A stretch of DNA of 64,000 nucleotides from Clostridium oryzae (GCF_002029235.1 NZ_MZGV01000015.1:1-64000), one strand, 5' to 3'. Shown: positions 44,042-54,874, numbered from the stretch's first letter. Translations and numbers: made by a program. The notes: a model not told the origin generated them from the sequence alone.

Positions 44042-45826
44042 TTGAAATTAACAAAGAAAAATAAACCGAAAGTAAAAAGACATAGACTTTTTGTTGTATA
44101 TTTTGCACTTACCTTAATATACATTGCGTTATTTGGTAAAATAACGTATATAATTCTGTTTAATGGTAAGCAATATAAAAGTTTAGCAGACAATCAATGG
44201 TTTAAAACGGTATCATTACCGGCTAAAAGGGGAGATATCTTTGATAGCAGCGGAAGGGTACTAGCAGTCAGCAGCGATGTATATAGAGTTGATGCAGATA
44301 TAAAAACATTAAATGGCAGTCTCAGCAGAAATAAAATCGGTTTAAGCGATTTTAATGATGAATTTTCTAGAATTCTTGACGTAAAAAAAGGAGCTATGTT
44401 AAAACTGCTGACTAAAAGGAACTCTAAAAATGAGTTGGTTAGTTTTACAGGAATAAAAAGAAAAGTTGATAAAGATACTATAGACAAGATAAAAGCTTTA
44501 GTAAAAGATAATGGTGTGCTTGGCATTATAATTTCTCAAGATTCAGAGAGATATTATCCCAACAATTCATTTTTATCTTCAGTTTTAGGAAGCACTAATC
44601 AGCAGGGAAACGGTATAAGCGGAGTTGAACTCACTTATAATAATATTTTATCAGGTAAAGATGGAGTAGAAGTTATTGAATCGGATAGGCATAAAAATAA
44701 TTTACCCTATACAAGCAATCAAGAAGTACCGGCCATAAATGGAAAAAATATAACACTGACAATAGATAACAGAATACAATATATTGTTGAAACAGTAGCA
44801 AAAGAAACTTTAAGAAAAACAGGAGCAAAAAATGTAAACATTATAGTTGCAAACCCTAAAAACGGTGAGATTCTAGCTATGACAAGTAAACCTGATTATA
44901 ACCTTAATGATCCTTCTGGTAACGGTAAAACTATTTCGCAGCTTCAGAACATTTGGAAGACAAAATCAGTTTCAGATGTGTTTGAACCAGGTTCAATTTT
45001 CAAAGCTATAACAGCTGCAGCTGCACTTGAAAGCAATCTTGATACAAGCAAATTAAGATTTGTTTGTAATGGAACAATAAAAGTCGGTGGAGAAGTACTT
45101 CATTGTGATGATAATAAAGCCCATGGAATTGAAACATTCTCAGATATTATAAAGAATTCTTGTAATGTAGGATTTGTAGAGTTGTCTAAAAAACTTGGAA
45201 AAAATCAGATATTTTCTTTTGCGAAAAACGCAGGCTTTGGTAAAAAGACAGGGATAGATTTACCTGGTGAAAGTTCAGGAATAATAAAAGATCAGGATAG
45301 TGCGAGACAAATTGATACTGCAACAATGTCATACGGACAAGGTATTGCTGTTACACAGGTTCAATACATAGCAGCTTTTAATGCTATAGCTAACGGTGGT
45401 ACATGGATAACTCCTCACGTTATGAAAAACATAGGACATTATAACAATAATGAAAAAAATGTCATAGATAAGTCATATGATAATTATGATCGTAAAACAA
45501 TAATGAGTCCAGAAAATACTAAAAAGCTGAGAAAGTACCTTCGCAGAGTCGTAAAAGAAGGTACAGCAAAAGCTACAATAATAAAAGGTATACCTGTAGC
45601 TGGCAAGACAGGAACAGCACGTAAGGTAGATGCTAAAACAGGAGGCTATAAGAATCATACATATATATCGTCCTTTGCAGGAATGGCACCGTACAACGAC
45701 CCTAAAATAACGCTGATAGTGTCAGTTGATGAGCCTAATCCCAAAACCTACTATGCAAGTCAGACAGCAGTTCCTGCAGCTAAGAAACTTTTTATTCAGA
45801 TCTCGAAGTATATAAATTTAAAGTAA
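44042..45826 (+). CDS. Class B penicillin-binding protein (PBP2/SpoVD-like transpeptidase)
   Basis: 594 residues from TTG 44042 with AAGGGTGA at good spacing; TTG 44024 is possible but has no site. One N-terminal membrane anchor, a PBP dimerisation domain (LPAKRGDIFDSSGRVLA), then the transpeptidase: active serine S318 in EPGSIFKAI, SCN in KNSCNVGFVE, and KTGTA in VAGKTGTARKV. No PASTA domain is seen at the C-terminus, which favours a plain FtsI/PBP2 over SpoVD. It cross-links peptidoglycan outside the membrane. Confidence 0.92.
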   Translation: MKLTKKNKPKVKRHRLFVVYFALTLIYIALFGKITYIILFNGKQYKSLADNQWFKTVSLPAKRGDIFDSSGRVLAVSSDVYRVDADIKTLNGSLSRNKIGLSDFNDEFSRILDVKKGAMLKLLTKRNSKNELVSFTGIKRKVDKDTIDKIKALVKDNGVLGIIISQDSERYYPNNSFLSSVLGSTNQQGNGISGVELTYNNILSGKDGVEVIESDRHKNNLPYTSNQEVPAINGKNITLTIDNRIQYIVETVAKETLRKTGAKNVNIIVANPKNGEILAMTSKPDYNLNDPSGNGKTISQLQNIWKTKSVSDVFEPGSIFKAITAAAALESNLDTSKLRFVCNGTIKVGGEVLHCDDNKAHGIETFSDIIKNSCNVGFVELSKKLGKNQIFSFAKNAGFGKKTGIDLPGESSGIIKDQDSARQIDTATMSYGQGIAVTQVQYIAAFNAIANGGTWITPHVMKNIGHYNNNEKNVIDKSYDNYDRKTIMSPENTKKLRKYLRRVVKEGTAKATIIKGIPVAGKTGTARKVDAKTGGYKNHTYISSFAGMAPYNDPKITLIVSVDEPNPKTYYASQTAVPAAKKLFIQISKYINLK

Positions 45827-45922
45827 ATTTTGATATAATTCAACACTTTTATGGATTATTTTACATTTAAATGGTATAATTAATATATCGAAATGTTCGT
45901 TATATAACAAAGGGGTGAGATT

Positions 45923-46936
45923 TTGGATAATTATTTTAATAGCACTGGTGTTAATGCCAGTATGTTGAACAGTTTATTAAATAATTCGTACTCATATGGA
46001 AATACTGGAATAGCTTCAAGTCTAAATTCTGCTGGAAGTTCTTCAGTTAATGCTTCAAATGCTCAAAATGCACTTAATACACTTATATTTGAAAATGTAT
46101 TACAAACTATGCTAAATAGTATGTCTACCAGCAGCAGTAGTGATAGCAGCGGTTACGGTGGTTATAGTAGTCTTCTTTCTTCGTTAGTTTCAAATCAAGG
46201 TTATAATAATTATTCTAATCTATTATATTCTAATAGTAATTATGATTTAAATAGATTATTATATAGTACACTTAATGCAAATTCTACTTCTCCTAGTAGT
46301 AGTGTAACTTCAGATGAATTAGGAGCGTTGTCTGCAAAATATGAATCTAACGGTAATCCTGGTACTATTGCCAATAACTCTGGCGATAGCGGCGGAAAAT
46401 CTTATGGTGCTTGGCAATTTTCAGCTAATAAGGGTTCCCTTAATTCTTTTATAAGTTGGCTTAAAAATAATAATGAACCTTATTATAATTTTTTAACCTC
46501 TGCAAAGGCTAATGATGGCAATACCTTTGGGTCAAATTTTGATTCTGCTTGGAGATATCTCGCTGATAAGGATAGAGCAGGTTTCCTTGATTTACAACGT
46601 AGATATGTTAAAAATACTTATTATGATGCAGCGGTTGATAAGATAAAGGATCAGTATGGTATTGATATTAATTCTAGATCTAAAGCACTTCAGAGTGTGG
46701 TTTGGTCTACAGCAGTACAATTTGGAGTAGGTGGAGTCTCTAAGATTTTCTCAAGAATTAATACATCCGGTTCAGATGCGGATTTAATTAATGGCATATA
46801 TAATGAAAAAGAAAAAGTTAATGAATATTTTAGAAGCAGTTCATCATCCATTAGAAACAGTGTTTATAACAGAGCACTAAATGAGAAAGCAGATGCACTC
46901 GCTATGCTTTATTCTGATAACACAGAGAGGGGATAA
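45923..46936 (+). CDS. Ser/Asn/Tyr-rich protein with lysozyme-like C-terminal domain
   Basis: 337 residues from TTG 45923 after GGGGTGAG. Residues 1-130 are a low-complexity Ser/Asn/Tyr tract with one hydrophobic helix (ALNTLIFENVLQTMLNSM). Residues about 131-330 resemble the lytic domains of phage tail or VgrG-related proteins: ALSAKYESNGNPGTIANN with candidate catalytic E141, then GGKSYGAWQFS. No signal peptide, so any action on the wall would need spore release or lysis. The thioesterase gene starts 5 bp after it. Confidence 0.6.
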   Translation: MDNYFNSTGVNASMLNSLLNNSYSYGNTGIASSLNSAGSSSVNASNAQNALNTLIFENVLQTMLNSMSTSSSSDSSGYGGYSSLLSSLVSNQGYNNYSNLLYSNSNYDLNRLLYSTLNANSTSPSSSVTSDELGALSAKYESNGNPGTIANNSGDSGGKSYGAWQFSANKGSLNSFISWLKNNNEPYYNFLTSAKANDGNTFGSNFDSAWRYLADKDRAGFLDLQRRYVKNTYYDAAVDKIKDQYGIDINSRSKALQSVVWSTAVQFGVGGVSKIFSRINTSGSDADLINGIYNEKEKVNEYFRSSSSSIRNSVYNRALNEKADALAMLYSDNTERG

Positions 46937-46941
46937 AACTT

Positions 46942-47364
46942 TTGTATATTAATGACACATTCATTAGAGTACGATATGCTGAAACTGACCAGATGGGAAT
47001 AGTTCATCATTCTAATTATTATGTTTGGTTTGAACTTGCTAGAGATGAGTTTGTTGAAAGTTTAGACCTTAGCTATAAACAACTGGAAAGCGATGGTTTG
47101 TTTATGCCGTTAGTAGAAACAAATTGTAAATACATATCTCCTGCTTTATACAGTGAAAGATTGAGAATAAGTACTTATATTAAAGAACTTACGCCTGTTA
47201 AAATAATCTTTGGATATGATGTATTCAAAGAAGGTGCTAAGAGACCAATAGCTAAAGGAACTACTATACAAGCGTTTGTAGACAGTAACTTCCATATAAT
47301 CAATCTAAAGAAAAAGTATCCTGAATTATTTGAAAAGTTTAACCCGATGTTAGATGTAAAATGA
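46942..47364 (+). CDS. YbgC/4HBT-family acyl-CoA thioesterase
   Basis: 140 residues from TTG 46942 with AGAGGGGA upstream. Single hot-dog domain: RVRYAETDQMGIVHHSNYYV carries the catalytic aspartate, followed by WFELARDEFVES. It hydrolyses short or aromatic acyl-CoA esters in the cytoplasm; the natural substrate is unknown. The tight 5-bp spacing to the preceding lysozyme-like gene implies one transcript, though the functions do not match obviously. Confidence 0.9.
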   Translation: MYINDTFIRVRYAETDQMGIVHHSNYYVWFELARDEFVESLDLSYKQLESDGLFMPLVETNCKYISPALYSERLRISTYIKELTPVKIIFGYDVFKEGAKRPIAKGTTIQAFVDSNFHIINLKKKYPELFEKFNPMLDVK

Positions 47365-47405
47365 TTTTTAATTATTAATACAAGAATATAAATGAATTAA
47401 TAAAT

Positions 47406-47436
47406 AAAAAGATGGCTTATTATATGCCATCTTTTT
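47406..47436. terminator. Bidirectional terminator
   Basis: AAAAAGATGGC (47406-47416) pairs with GCCATCTTTTT (47426-47436), with T-runs on both strands, between convergent genes. Confidence 0.9.
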
Positions 47437-47438
47437 AT

Positions 47439-48221
47439 TTATAATATTCTTTCTTTTATTTCATCAATTATTTTACCAAAGCTCTTTGAAGAAACTTTAG
47501 GGAAGGCTAATATTATTCTTCTGAATTTGAAATTAGATCTACTCATAAGCTTATCATAACTTTCTTTTAAGTATTTTATTTTTCCTTCCAAAATAGATGC
47601 TTTAGCAGTATCTACAAGCTTATTTTTCATAGTTTCTATATTACACTTTAATTCGGATGATAGCTCATAAAGCTCATTAAATATTTTTCTAAATTGAATA
47701 AGATTATTAATCGTAGCCGTTATATCAACTACAAATACAATAAGTAGAACATTATAGGATATCTCTAAAAAACTATGTGGCAAAAGATGTACAAATCTAT
47801 CTACAGGAGGATAGATAAATTTTATGAAAATAACCGTAATAATAGCCCAGAAAATTGAAAACTTCAAACATACATATCCCATAATATTAAATTTATTATC
47901 TGTGTAATCCCACCATCTTGCTTTAAAAAAATGTTCTAGGACAAAGCCTGTAATAAATTCAAGCAAAGATGAAAGTATTAAGCCGCCCCCAAATAATAAT
48001 ATATAATTGTTGCTAAACGGTGATAGCACAATAATAACTATAACTGCAGCAACTCCATATATTGGACATACTGGTCCATATAAGAAACCCCTGTTTACTA
48101 AACGTCTATTCACTGAATAGCAGTATATAACTTCCAATACCCATCCAGCAAAAGAATATATTATAAAATAAAGAAACAGGTAATAGTAAGTTGTATTCGA
48201 AATATATGGCAATAATTTCAC
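47439..48221 (-). CDS. PF06541-type membrane protein with C-terminal coiled region
   Basis: 257-260 residues. Five or six membrane helices with the family landmarks SFAGWVLEVIYCYSVNRRLVNRG, GPVCPIYG, SSLLEFITGFVLE and KARWWDYTD. The last 80 residues are helical and charged. GTG 48221 directly abuts its GAGG; TTG 48212 has better spacing. Annotated in relatives as putative ABC transporter permease, but transport is unproven. It is a longer relative of the 20.5-kb protein. Confidence 0.8.
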   Translation of the reverse strand: MKLLPYISNTTYYYLFLYFIIYSFAGWVLEVIYCYSVNRRLVNRGFLYGPVCPIYGVAAVIVIIVLSPFSNNYILLFGGGLILSSLLEFITGFVLEHFFKARWWDYTDNKFNIMGYVCLKFSIFWAIITVIFIKFIYPPVDRFVHLLPHSFLEISYNVLLIVFVVDITATINNLIQFRKIFNELYELSSELKCNIETMKNKLVDTAKASILEGKIKYLKESYDKLMSRSNFKFRRIILAFPKVSSKSFGKIIDEIKERIL

Positions 48222-48262
48222 CTCATTTGTAGCTTACTCTTATCTATAAGAACTAATTTTCA

Positions 48263-48847
48263 TTAAATACATATCCTGGTAGATATATATTTGCATATTT
48301 TATCATTCCATTTTTTATACAATTCAGGACTATTTTCATGAAGTACATTCAAAAATATGTCTAATGCACCTAAATTATAGAGACCTTTACATAGATGCTG
48401 GGGATAATTTCTGCTTTTCGAAAAACATTTTTTAGGGTCTATAACCATCAAAGTGTTATCTGGTGTTACCATTATATCCTTACATCTTATATCATACTTT
48501 TTAAACTTAAGTTTTTTAAATTCTTTTAAGAGACCAATCACTTTTACTGCAGTACCTTTATCAAGTCCGTTCTTTTTAATATAATCTTTTAATGTTATTC
48601 CATCAACAAAATCTCTAATCATATAGTTACCTGACATACCATAGACTCGTGGAAAATATTTATTATTATTTATCCGTTTTAAAATATAGTATTCGTTTCG
48701 ACAACTCTTTTCAGAAAAACATATCTTAATCACTTTTTTTTCAGGAAGCATATATACTATACCATTATGTCCTTTGCCAAGACTTTTACAGGTAAGCAGA
48801 TTAACCTGAAAATCGATTATATATTTTTTGTATAAATCGTCCTTCAT
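48263..48847 (-). CDS. Small protein-kinase-like protein
   Basis: 194 residues. A kinase-like fold is suggested by SLGKGHNGIVYMLPEKKVIK (glycine-rich loop and lysine), RDFVDGITLKDYIKK (hinge) and KKYDIRCKDIMVTPDN, where H-x-D-x4-N reads K-Y-D-I-R-C-K-D. The DFG position is VIDPKK. So the catalytic and metal aspartates may be present while H and N are replaced. It could be an aminoglycoside- or lipopolysaccharide-kinase relative, or a pseudokinase. It is short and has no regulatory domain. Confidence 0.65.
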   Translation of the reverse strand: MKDDLYKKYIIDFQVNLLTCKSLGKGHNGIVYMLPEKKVIKICFSEKSCRNEYYILKRINNNKYFPRVYGMSGNYMIRDFVDGITLKDYIKKNGLDKGTAVKVIGLLKEFKKLKFKKYDIRCKDIMVTPDNTLMVIDPKKCFSKSRNYPQHLCKGLYNLGALDIFLNVLHENSPELYKKWNDKICKYISTRICI

Positions 48848-48915
48848 TTTAGACCTCTTAATAAATAGTATTATTAATATAGTATGAGAAGGCCTAAATC
48901 AAAGTTACACAATTC

Positions 48916-49551
48916 CTACAAAATAAAAAAGACTGAAAAAAAGTGACAAACACTGCCAGCGATTACGAAAAGGTGCCAGACTGGATGATTATATGGTATT
49001 TTATTTAATGAGTAAAGAAGAGCGCCCACAGTGTAAGCTACGCCTCCGATTACCAGCATATAAAAAGATATATGCGGAATATGTAACCATAAGATCTTAA
49101 TAGATATAATTATCATCCATCCCATTATCACATACACGATTGTAGAAATCTTATCATATTTTCCTACCCATTTACACTTTATTATTATACCTATAACCGC
49201 CATAGTCCAAATTACACCGAAAATAGACCATCCTAAAGGACCTCGTAATACAGTTAAAGTAAATGGAGTATAGGTGCCAGCAATCAAAATGTATATTGAA
49301 GAGTGGTCGAATATTCTAAATACTCTTTTGGCCTTTCTATTTGTTATGCTATGATATAAAGTCGATTCAGTGTAAAGAATAACTAGAGAAGCACCAAAGA
49401 TACTATAGCTTACTACATGCCAAGCAGTGCCGTGTTGAACAGCATTTACTATAAGCAATACAAGAGCAGCTATTGCGAGCAGGCTGCCTATCCCATGAGT
49501 TATTGCATTAGCTATTTCTTCACCTGTCGTATAAAACTTTTTATCATCCAT
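48916..49551 (-). CDS. Hemolysin III family (PAQR-like) membrane protein
   Basis: 211 residues with seven membrane helices. TTGEEIANAITHGIGSLLAI, LYTESTLYHSI, FDHSSIYILIAGTYTP and the end NHPVWHLFVIAGSVCHFFSV carry the conserved metal-site histidines of the YqfA/hemolysin III family. Hemolytic action is a historical label; a hydrolase acting on membrane lipids is likelier. Upstream AGGAGG is present. Confidence 0.9.
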   Translation of the reverse strand: MDDKKFYTTGEEIANAITHGIGSLLAIAALVLLIVNAVQHGTAWHVVSYSIFGASLVILYTESTLYHSITNRKAKRVFRIFDHSSIYILIAGTYTPFTLTVLRGPLGWSIFGVIWTMAVIGIIIKCKWVGKYDKISTIVYVIMGWMIIISIKILWLHIPHISFYMLVIGGVAYTVGALLYSLNKIPYNHPVWHLFVIAGSVCHFFSVFFIL

Positions 49552-49637
49552 ATTGATATCGCACCTCCTTTATAAATATTACCATACAAATCAAATTTAG
49601 TATAGTCAAATAGATCATGGAAGAGAGCTACTATTGA

Positions 49638-49678
49638 AAAAAAACCGCTTCGATAAAATTTACCAAAGCGGTTTTTTT
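49638..49678. terminator. Bidirectional terminator
   Basis: A-run plus ACCGCTT pairs with AAGCGGT plus T-run. It ends the minus-strand ilvE transcript just before the hemolysin III promoter region. Confidence 0.88.
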
Positions 49679-49688
49679 AAATCCTTAA

Positions 49689-50717
49689 CTATTCAACTTC
49701 AAATATCCAGCCTTCTGGAGCCTTAACATCTCCGAACTGAATTCCTATTAATGTATCATATAATTTCTTAGTGATTGGTCCAACCTCTTTTTCACTATAG
49801 AACACATGAAGCTTATCTTCATATTCAATACCGCCTATAGGACTGATAACAGCTGCTGTACCACAAGCACCAGCCTCTTTAAACTCGTCAATTTTATCTA
49901 TATAAACGTCTCTTTGCTCTACAGGCATATGTAAATAATGTTCTGCTAAGTAAAGAAGAGAATATTTAGTGATACTAGGTAAAATAGAAGGAGATACAGG
50001 AGTTACAAATTTATCATCCTTTGTAATACCAAAGAAGTTAGCTGAACCCACTTCCTCTATTTTCTTATGAGTAGCTGGATCTAGATATATGCAATCTGCA
50101 AAACCTCTCTTAGCAGCTTCTGCATGAGGAAGAAGACTTCCTGCATAGTTTCCACCAACCTTTACTCCGCCAGTTCCTTTAGGAGCTGCTCTATCGTAAT
50201 CAGATACACAGAAATTAACTGGTGTCATTCCACCTTTAAAGTAAGGACCTACAGGCATGCAGAATATAGAAAATATGTATTCTGTAGCAGGTTTTACACC
50301 TATATTATCTCCAACACCTATAACGAAAGGTCTTAAATATAAAGTAGCACCAGTGCCATATGGAGGTACATATTCTTCATTAGCCTTGACCACCTTTTTT
50401 GCAGCATCCAAAAACATATCTATAGGAACTGTAGGCATAAGCAATCTATCACAAGTAGCCATCATTCTTTTAGCATTAGCATCTGCTCTAAATAGTTGTA
50501 TCTTACCTTCCTTTGTTCTATAAGCCTTCAATCCTTCAAAACACTGCTGACCATAATGCAGGGCAGGTGATGCTTCACTAATTGTAAGCATATTGTCTTT
50601 AACTAGTTTTCCTTCACTCCATTTTCCATCTTTCCAATAGGAGATATAACGGTAATCGGTTTTTATGTAGTTGAATCCTAATTCCTTCCAGTCGATATTC
50701 AACATTTTGAAATTCAT
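49689..50717 (-). CDS. ilvE: Branched-chain amino acid aminotransferase
   Basis: 342 residues, fold type IV PLP enzyme. [23 protein letters not shown] and the PLP lysine in [19 protein letters not shown] are visible, with [11 protein letters not shown] near the C-terminus. It interconverts Leu, Ile and Val with their 2-oxo acids. Single gene with its own promoter, a long 5' hairpin and a terminator; no T-box is seen. Confidence 0.94.
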   Translation of the reverse strand: MNFKMLNIDWKELGFNYIKTDYRYISYWKDGKWSEGKLVKDNMLTISEASPALHYGQQCFEGLKAYRTKEGKIQLFRADANAKRMMATCDRLLMPTVPIDMFLDAAKKVVKANEEYVPPYGTGATLYLRPFVIGVGDNIGVKPATEYIFSIFCMPVGPYFKGGMTPVNFCVSDYDRAAPKGTGGVKVGGNYAGSLLPHAEAAKRGFADCIYLDPATHKKIEEVGSANFFGITKDDKFVTPVSPSILPSITKYSLLYLAEHYLHMPVEQRDVYIDKIDEFKEAGACGTAAVISPIGGIEYEDKLHVFYSEKEVGPITKKLYDTLIGIQFGDVKAPEGWIFEVE

Positions 50718-50792
50718 CTCACTTTCATAAATTTGTTCGTATACAGATTAAGTTGCAAAATAGTACTCAAACCATATACCGTATATTATGAC

Positions 50793-50869
50793 ATTATGCG
50801 TGTAATTATCTTCATAGTTTAAAAGTTAATTACACGCATAATTAATATGTGTACGTTACTATTATTATA
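50793..50869 (-). promoter_or_regulatory. ilvE promoter with 16-bp hairpin near the transcript start
   Basis: On the minus strand an extended -10 (TGCTATAAT, -10 at 50864-50869) is followed about 15 nt after the expected start by ATTATGCGTGTAATTA (50827-50842), paired perfectly with 50793-50808 across an 18-nt loop. No T-run follows it. It could be an operator, or a 5' stem that stabilises the message. Confidence 0.65.
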
Positions 50870-50944
50870 GCATAAATTCATGGCTTGGATTAATAAATCT
50901 ATATTTTTTTGTATTTTTATGCTATATATTTCATATAAACAATG

Positions 50945-51373
50945 TTAATAGCACTGAAAACTCTCTATGCGGCGCAAATCCATTCCAAAGTATACCCATC
51001 TTCTTCCGTTCCATCTAAATCCAGAAACCGATCTTCTTCCAACAAAAGTTAAATATGCCCAGAATCCACGGCCTCTTTCTGGCCAAATAAATATGAATCT
51101 AAATGTACATGGTCGTATGCTTCCAGGATCTACTGCCTTTACGCTTGCCTGACCGCCTTTTTGTGGTGTAGTTGAAGGTGGTGGTGTAGTTGGCGGTTTA
51201 GCAGCAGGAAATCCAGGCATAGGTGGCATGAACTGCCTATATGGACATTCTGGCGGAAGATCACTGGTTTCTAATTCATATACCTCGCTTACATCATTTA
51301 GTCCTTCAAAATCATCATCTTCTTCAGATCTATAACCATCATATTCAGGATAATTGTAAAATAGCATAGACAC
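50945..51373 (-). CDS. Conserved clostridial protein with proline-rich linker
   Basis: 142 residues. An acidic N-terminus (YNYPEYDGYRSEEDDDF) is joined by a Pro/Thr linker (FPAAKPPTTPPPSTTP) to a basic, tryptophan-rich C-terminal domain (FIWPERGRGFWAYLTFVGRR, WNGRRWVYFGMDLRRI). No signal peptide. I do not recognise a named family with certainty, although this ending looks like a recurring clostridial type, perhaps a spore-associated protein. Single gene with an AGGAG site. Confidence 0.6.
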   Translation of the reverse strand: MSMLFYNYPEYDGYRSEEDDDFEGLNDVSEVYELETSDLPPECPYRQFMPPMPGFPAAKPPTTPPPSTTPQKGGQASVKAVDPGSIRPCTFRFIFIWPERGRGFWAYLTFVGRRSVSGFRWNGRRWVYFGMDLRRIESFQCY

Positions 51374-51451
51374 TCTCCTAATTTTTAATTACAATATATG
51401 ATATGATTATATTTAAATTTTGTGATATATTTTAATAAAAAAGGAGCTAAA

Positions 51452-51721
51452 ATGTTTAGGATAAATGGAAGAATAATTAAAAACAATAAAATAGTTAAAG
51501 ACTTAGTAGTAGAGGACAATTTAGAAGGAAGTTATCAGGATAAGCTTAAACGTTGTATCGACAAAATATGTAAAGAAATAGATATAGCAAGACCCTATTG
51601 GCTTCCCGTGAATGTTCATGAATATAATAAACGCCGTAAAGTAATTTTTGATTATAATAATTTTATTGATGATATTGATTTTGATAAATTTGTGATTGAA
51701 GAGCTTAAGGAAGAAGAGTAA
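51452..51721 (+). CDS. Small conserved hypothetical protein
   Basis: 89 residues from ATG 51452, which follows AAAAGGAG; an in-frame codon at 51422 has no site. Charged and soluble, with RPYWLPVNVHEYNKRRK near the middle and an acidic end. It stands 31 bp before mnmA on the same strand and is probably co-transcribed. Function unknown. Confidence 0.65.
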   Translation: MFRINGRIIKNNKIVKDLVVEDNLEGSYQDKLKRCIDKICKEIDIARPYWLPVNVHEYNKRRKVIFDYNNFIDDIDFDKFVIEELKEEE

Positions 51722-51752
51722 AATACGTTTTATAGAAAGGCCGTTGATTTAG

Positions 51753-52844
<1,092 letters not shown>

Positions 52845-52845
52845 A

Positions 52846-52902
52846 AGAGTAAAGAGAAGAGAGTAGAGTGATGGAAAAAACTCAGCTAAGGCTGAGTTTT
52901 TT
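52846..52902 (+). terminator. Terminator inside a repeat of the AAATTCAGC family
   Basis: AAAAAACTCAGC (52875-52886) pairs with GCTGAGTTTTTT (52891-52902). The preceding AGAGTAAAGAGAAGAGAGTA matches the arms of the 33.4-kb palindrome, so the terminator of mnmA appears derived from that repeat. Confidence 0.8.
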
Positions 52903-52927
52903 ATAGCATAGGTATTTATACTTGATA

Positions 52928-54874
52928 TTAATCAAGAGTTCTGTTGTTAACCTCACCTATAATTCTCTCGATAAAGCTGTCAACACTAACTGAACCCTCG
53001 TCGCCATTCTTTCTGCTTCTAACAGCAACTTCATTGTTAGCAGCTTCTTTCTCTCCGAGTATAAGAAGATAAGGTACTCTTTGCATTCTTCCTTCTCTTA
53101 TCTTATAGCCAATCTTTTCAGCTCTGTAATCTGCTTCAACTCTTAGGCCGCTGTCCTTAAGTTTTCTAACTACAGCTTCAGTATAGTCATGATATTTTTC
53201 TGATATAGGAAGTACCTTTACCTGAACAGGAGCAAGCCAAGTAGGGAAGGCACCTGCATATTTTTCTATAAGCATAGCTAGTGTTCTTTCATAACAACCT
53301 AATGAAGTTCTATGAATTATGAATGGTCTTTTCTTCTCACCATCTTTGTCTACATAGGACATACCAAATCTTTCAGCAAGCATAAAGTCGATTTGAACAG
53401 TAATAATAGTATCTTCTTTTCCATAAACATTTCTAGACTGAATATCAAGCTTAGGACCATAGAAGGCTGCTTCACCTACAGCTTCAGTGTAGTCAATCTC
53501 CAAGTGATCAAGAATATTTTTCATAGTAACTTCAGTTTTAACCCAAGCTTCTGGATTGTCTATATATTTATCTTTATTATTTGGATCCCACTTAGAGAAT
53601 CTATAAGTAACATCGTCTTGAATACCAAGGGTTTTCATCATAAACTTTATAAGATCAACAACACCTTTAAATTCATCTTCAAGCTGTTCTGGTGTACATA
53701 CAAGATGTCCTTCAGAAATAGTAAATTGTCTTACTCTTATAAGTCCGTGCATTTCTCCGGAAGCTTCGTTTCTAAATAGAGTAGAAGTTTCACCATATCT
53801 TATCGGAAGATCTCTATAGCTTTTCTGTGACGCATTGTAAACAGTAAATTGGAATGGACAAGTCATTGGTCTAAGAGCCATAACCTCATCTTCATTTTCA
53901 GGGTCACCAAGCAAGAACATGCCATCTCTGTAATGATCCCAATGGCCTGAAACTTTATAAAGATCACTCTTTGCCATAAAAGGAGTCTTTGTAAGTACAT
54001 AGCCTCGTCTTTCTTCCTCGTCCTCAACGAATCTTTGAAGAATCTGAACAACTTTAGCACCCTTAGGCATTAATAATGGAAGACCTTGACCTATAAGATC
54101 AGAAGTTGTAAAAAGCTCAAGTTCTCTTCCAAGCTTGTTATGGTCTCTCTTTTTTGCTTCTTCAACTTTAGCAAGATACTCATCTAATTCTGATTTCTTT
54201 GGGAAAGAAGTTCCATATATTCTGGTAAGCATTTTATTCTTTTCGCTTCCTCTCCAATATGCACCAGCAACTTGTGTGAGCTTGAAAGCTTTGATATATT
54301 TTGTGCTCATAAGATGAGGACCTGCACATAAATCTACAAAATCACCCTGTTTGTAGAAGGAGATTACTGAATCCTCAGGAAGATCCTTAATAAGCTCAAC
54401 TTTATAAGGTTCACCTTTTTCTTCCATTAACGCAATAGCTTCTTTTCTTGGTAAAACAAATCTTTCAATAGAAAGATCTTCCTTAACGATCTTTTTCATC
54501 TCTTCTTCAATCTTTGCAAGTTCCTCTACAGAAAATGAATCTTCCTTATCAAAATCGTAATAGAATCCGTTGTCGATGGCAGGTCCAATAGCAAGATGCA
54601 CATTAGGGTATAATCTTTTTACAGCCTGAGATAGAATATGAGAAGTAGTATGTCTGAAAGCTTTCTGTCCTTCTTCATCCTTAAAAGTAACTACATTAAA
54701 TTCGCAATCTTCAGATACTATGTCTCTAAGATCTGCAACTTTACCATTTATAAGTCCAGCACAAGCAGCTCTTGCTAGTCCCTCACTAATATCTTTTGCA
54801 ATATCTAATACGGATAATGGAGATGAATATTCTTTTATTGATCCATCTTTCAATGTTAATTTCATATAATTCAT
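52928..54874 (-). CDS. thrS: Threonyl-tRNA synthetase
   Basis: 648 residues. TGS domain (1-62), editing domain with HTTSHILSQAVKRL, then the class II core: zinc cysteine in TCPFQF, motif 2 RNEASGEMHGLIRVRQF, motif 3 GCYERTLAMLIEKY, and the C-terminal anticodon-binding domain. Length is normal. Expression is under a threonine-type T-box just upstream. Confidence 0.97.
   Translation of the reverse strand: MNYMKLTLKDGSIKEYSSPLSVLDIAKDISEGLARAACAGLINGKVADLRDIVSEDCEFNVVTFKDEEGQKAFRHTTSHILSQAVKRLYPNVHLAIGPAIDNGFYYDFDKEDSFSVEELAKIEEEMKKIVKEDLSIERFVLPRKEAIALMEEKGEPYKVELIKDLPEDSVISFYKQGDFVDLCAGPHLMSTKYIKAFKLTQVAGAYWRGSEKNKMLTRIYGTSFPKKSELDEYLAKVEEAKKRDHNKLGRELELFTTSDLIGQGLPLLMPKGAKVVQILQRFVEDEEERRGYVLTKTPFMAKSDLYKVSGHWDHYRDGMFLLGDPENEDEVMALRPMTCPFQFTVYNASQKSYRDLPIRYGETSTLFRNEASGEMHGLIRVRQFTISEGHLVCTPEQLEDEFKGVVDLIKFMMKTLGIQDDVTYRFSKWDPNNKDKYIDNPEAWVKTEVTMKNILDHLEIDYTEAVGEAAFYGPKLDIQSRNVYGKEDTIITVQIDFMLAERFGMSYVDKDGEKKRPFIIHRTSLGCYERTLAMLIEKYAGAFPTWLAPVQVKVLPISEKYHDYTEAVVRKLKDSGLRVEADYRAEKIGYKIREGRMQRVPYLLILGEKEAANNEVAVRSRKNGDEGSVSVDSFIERIIGEVNNRTLD

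Noticed and set aside
53312-53779. Plus-strand 155-codon frame
   Set aside because: Antisense to the well-conserved core of thrS; a shadow of AT-rich coding sequence.
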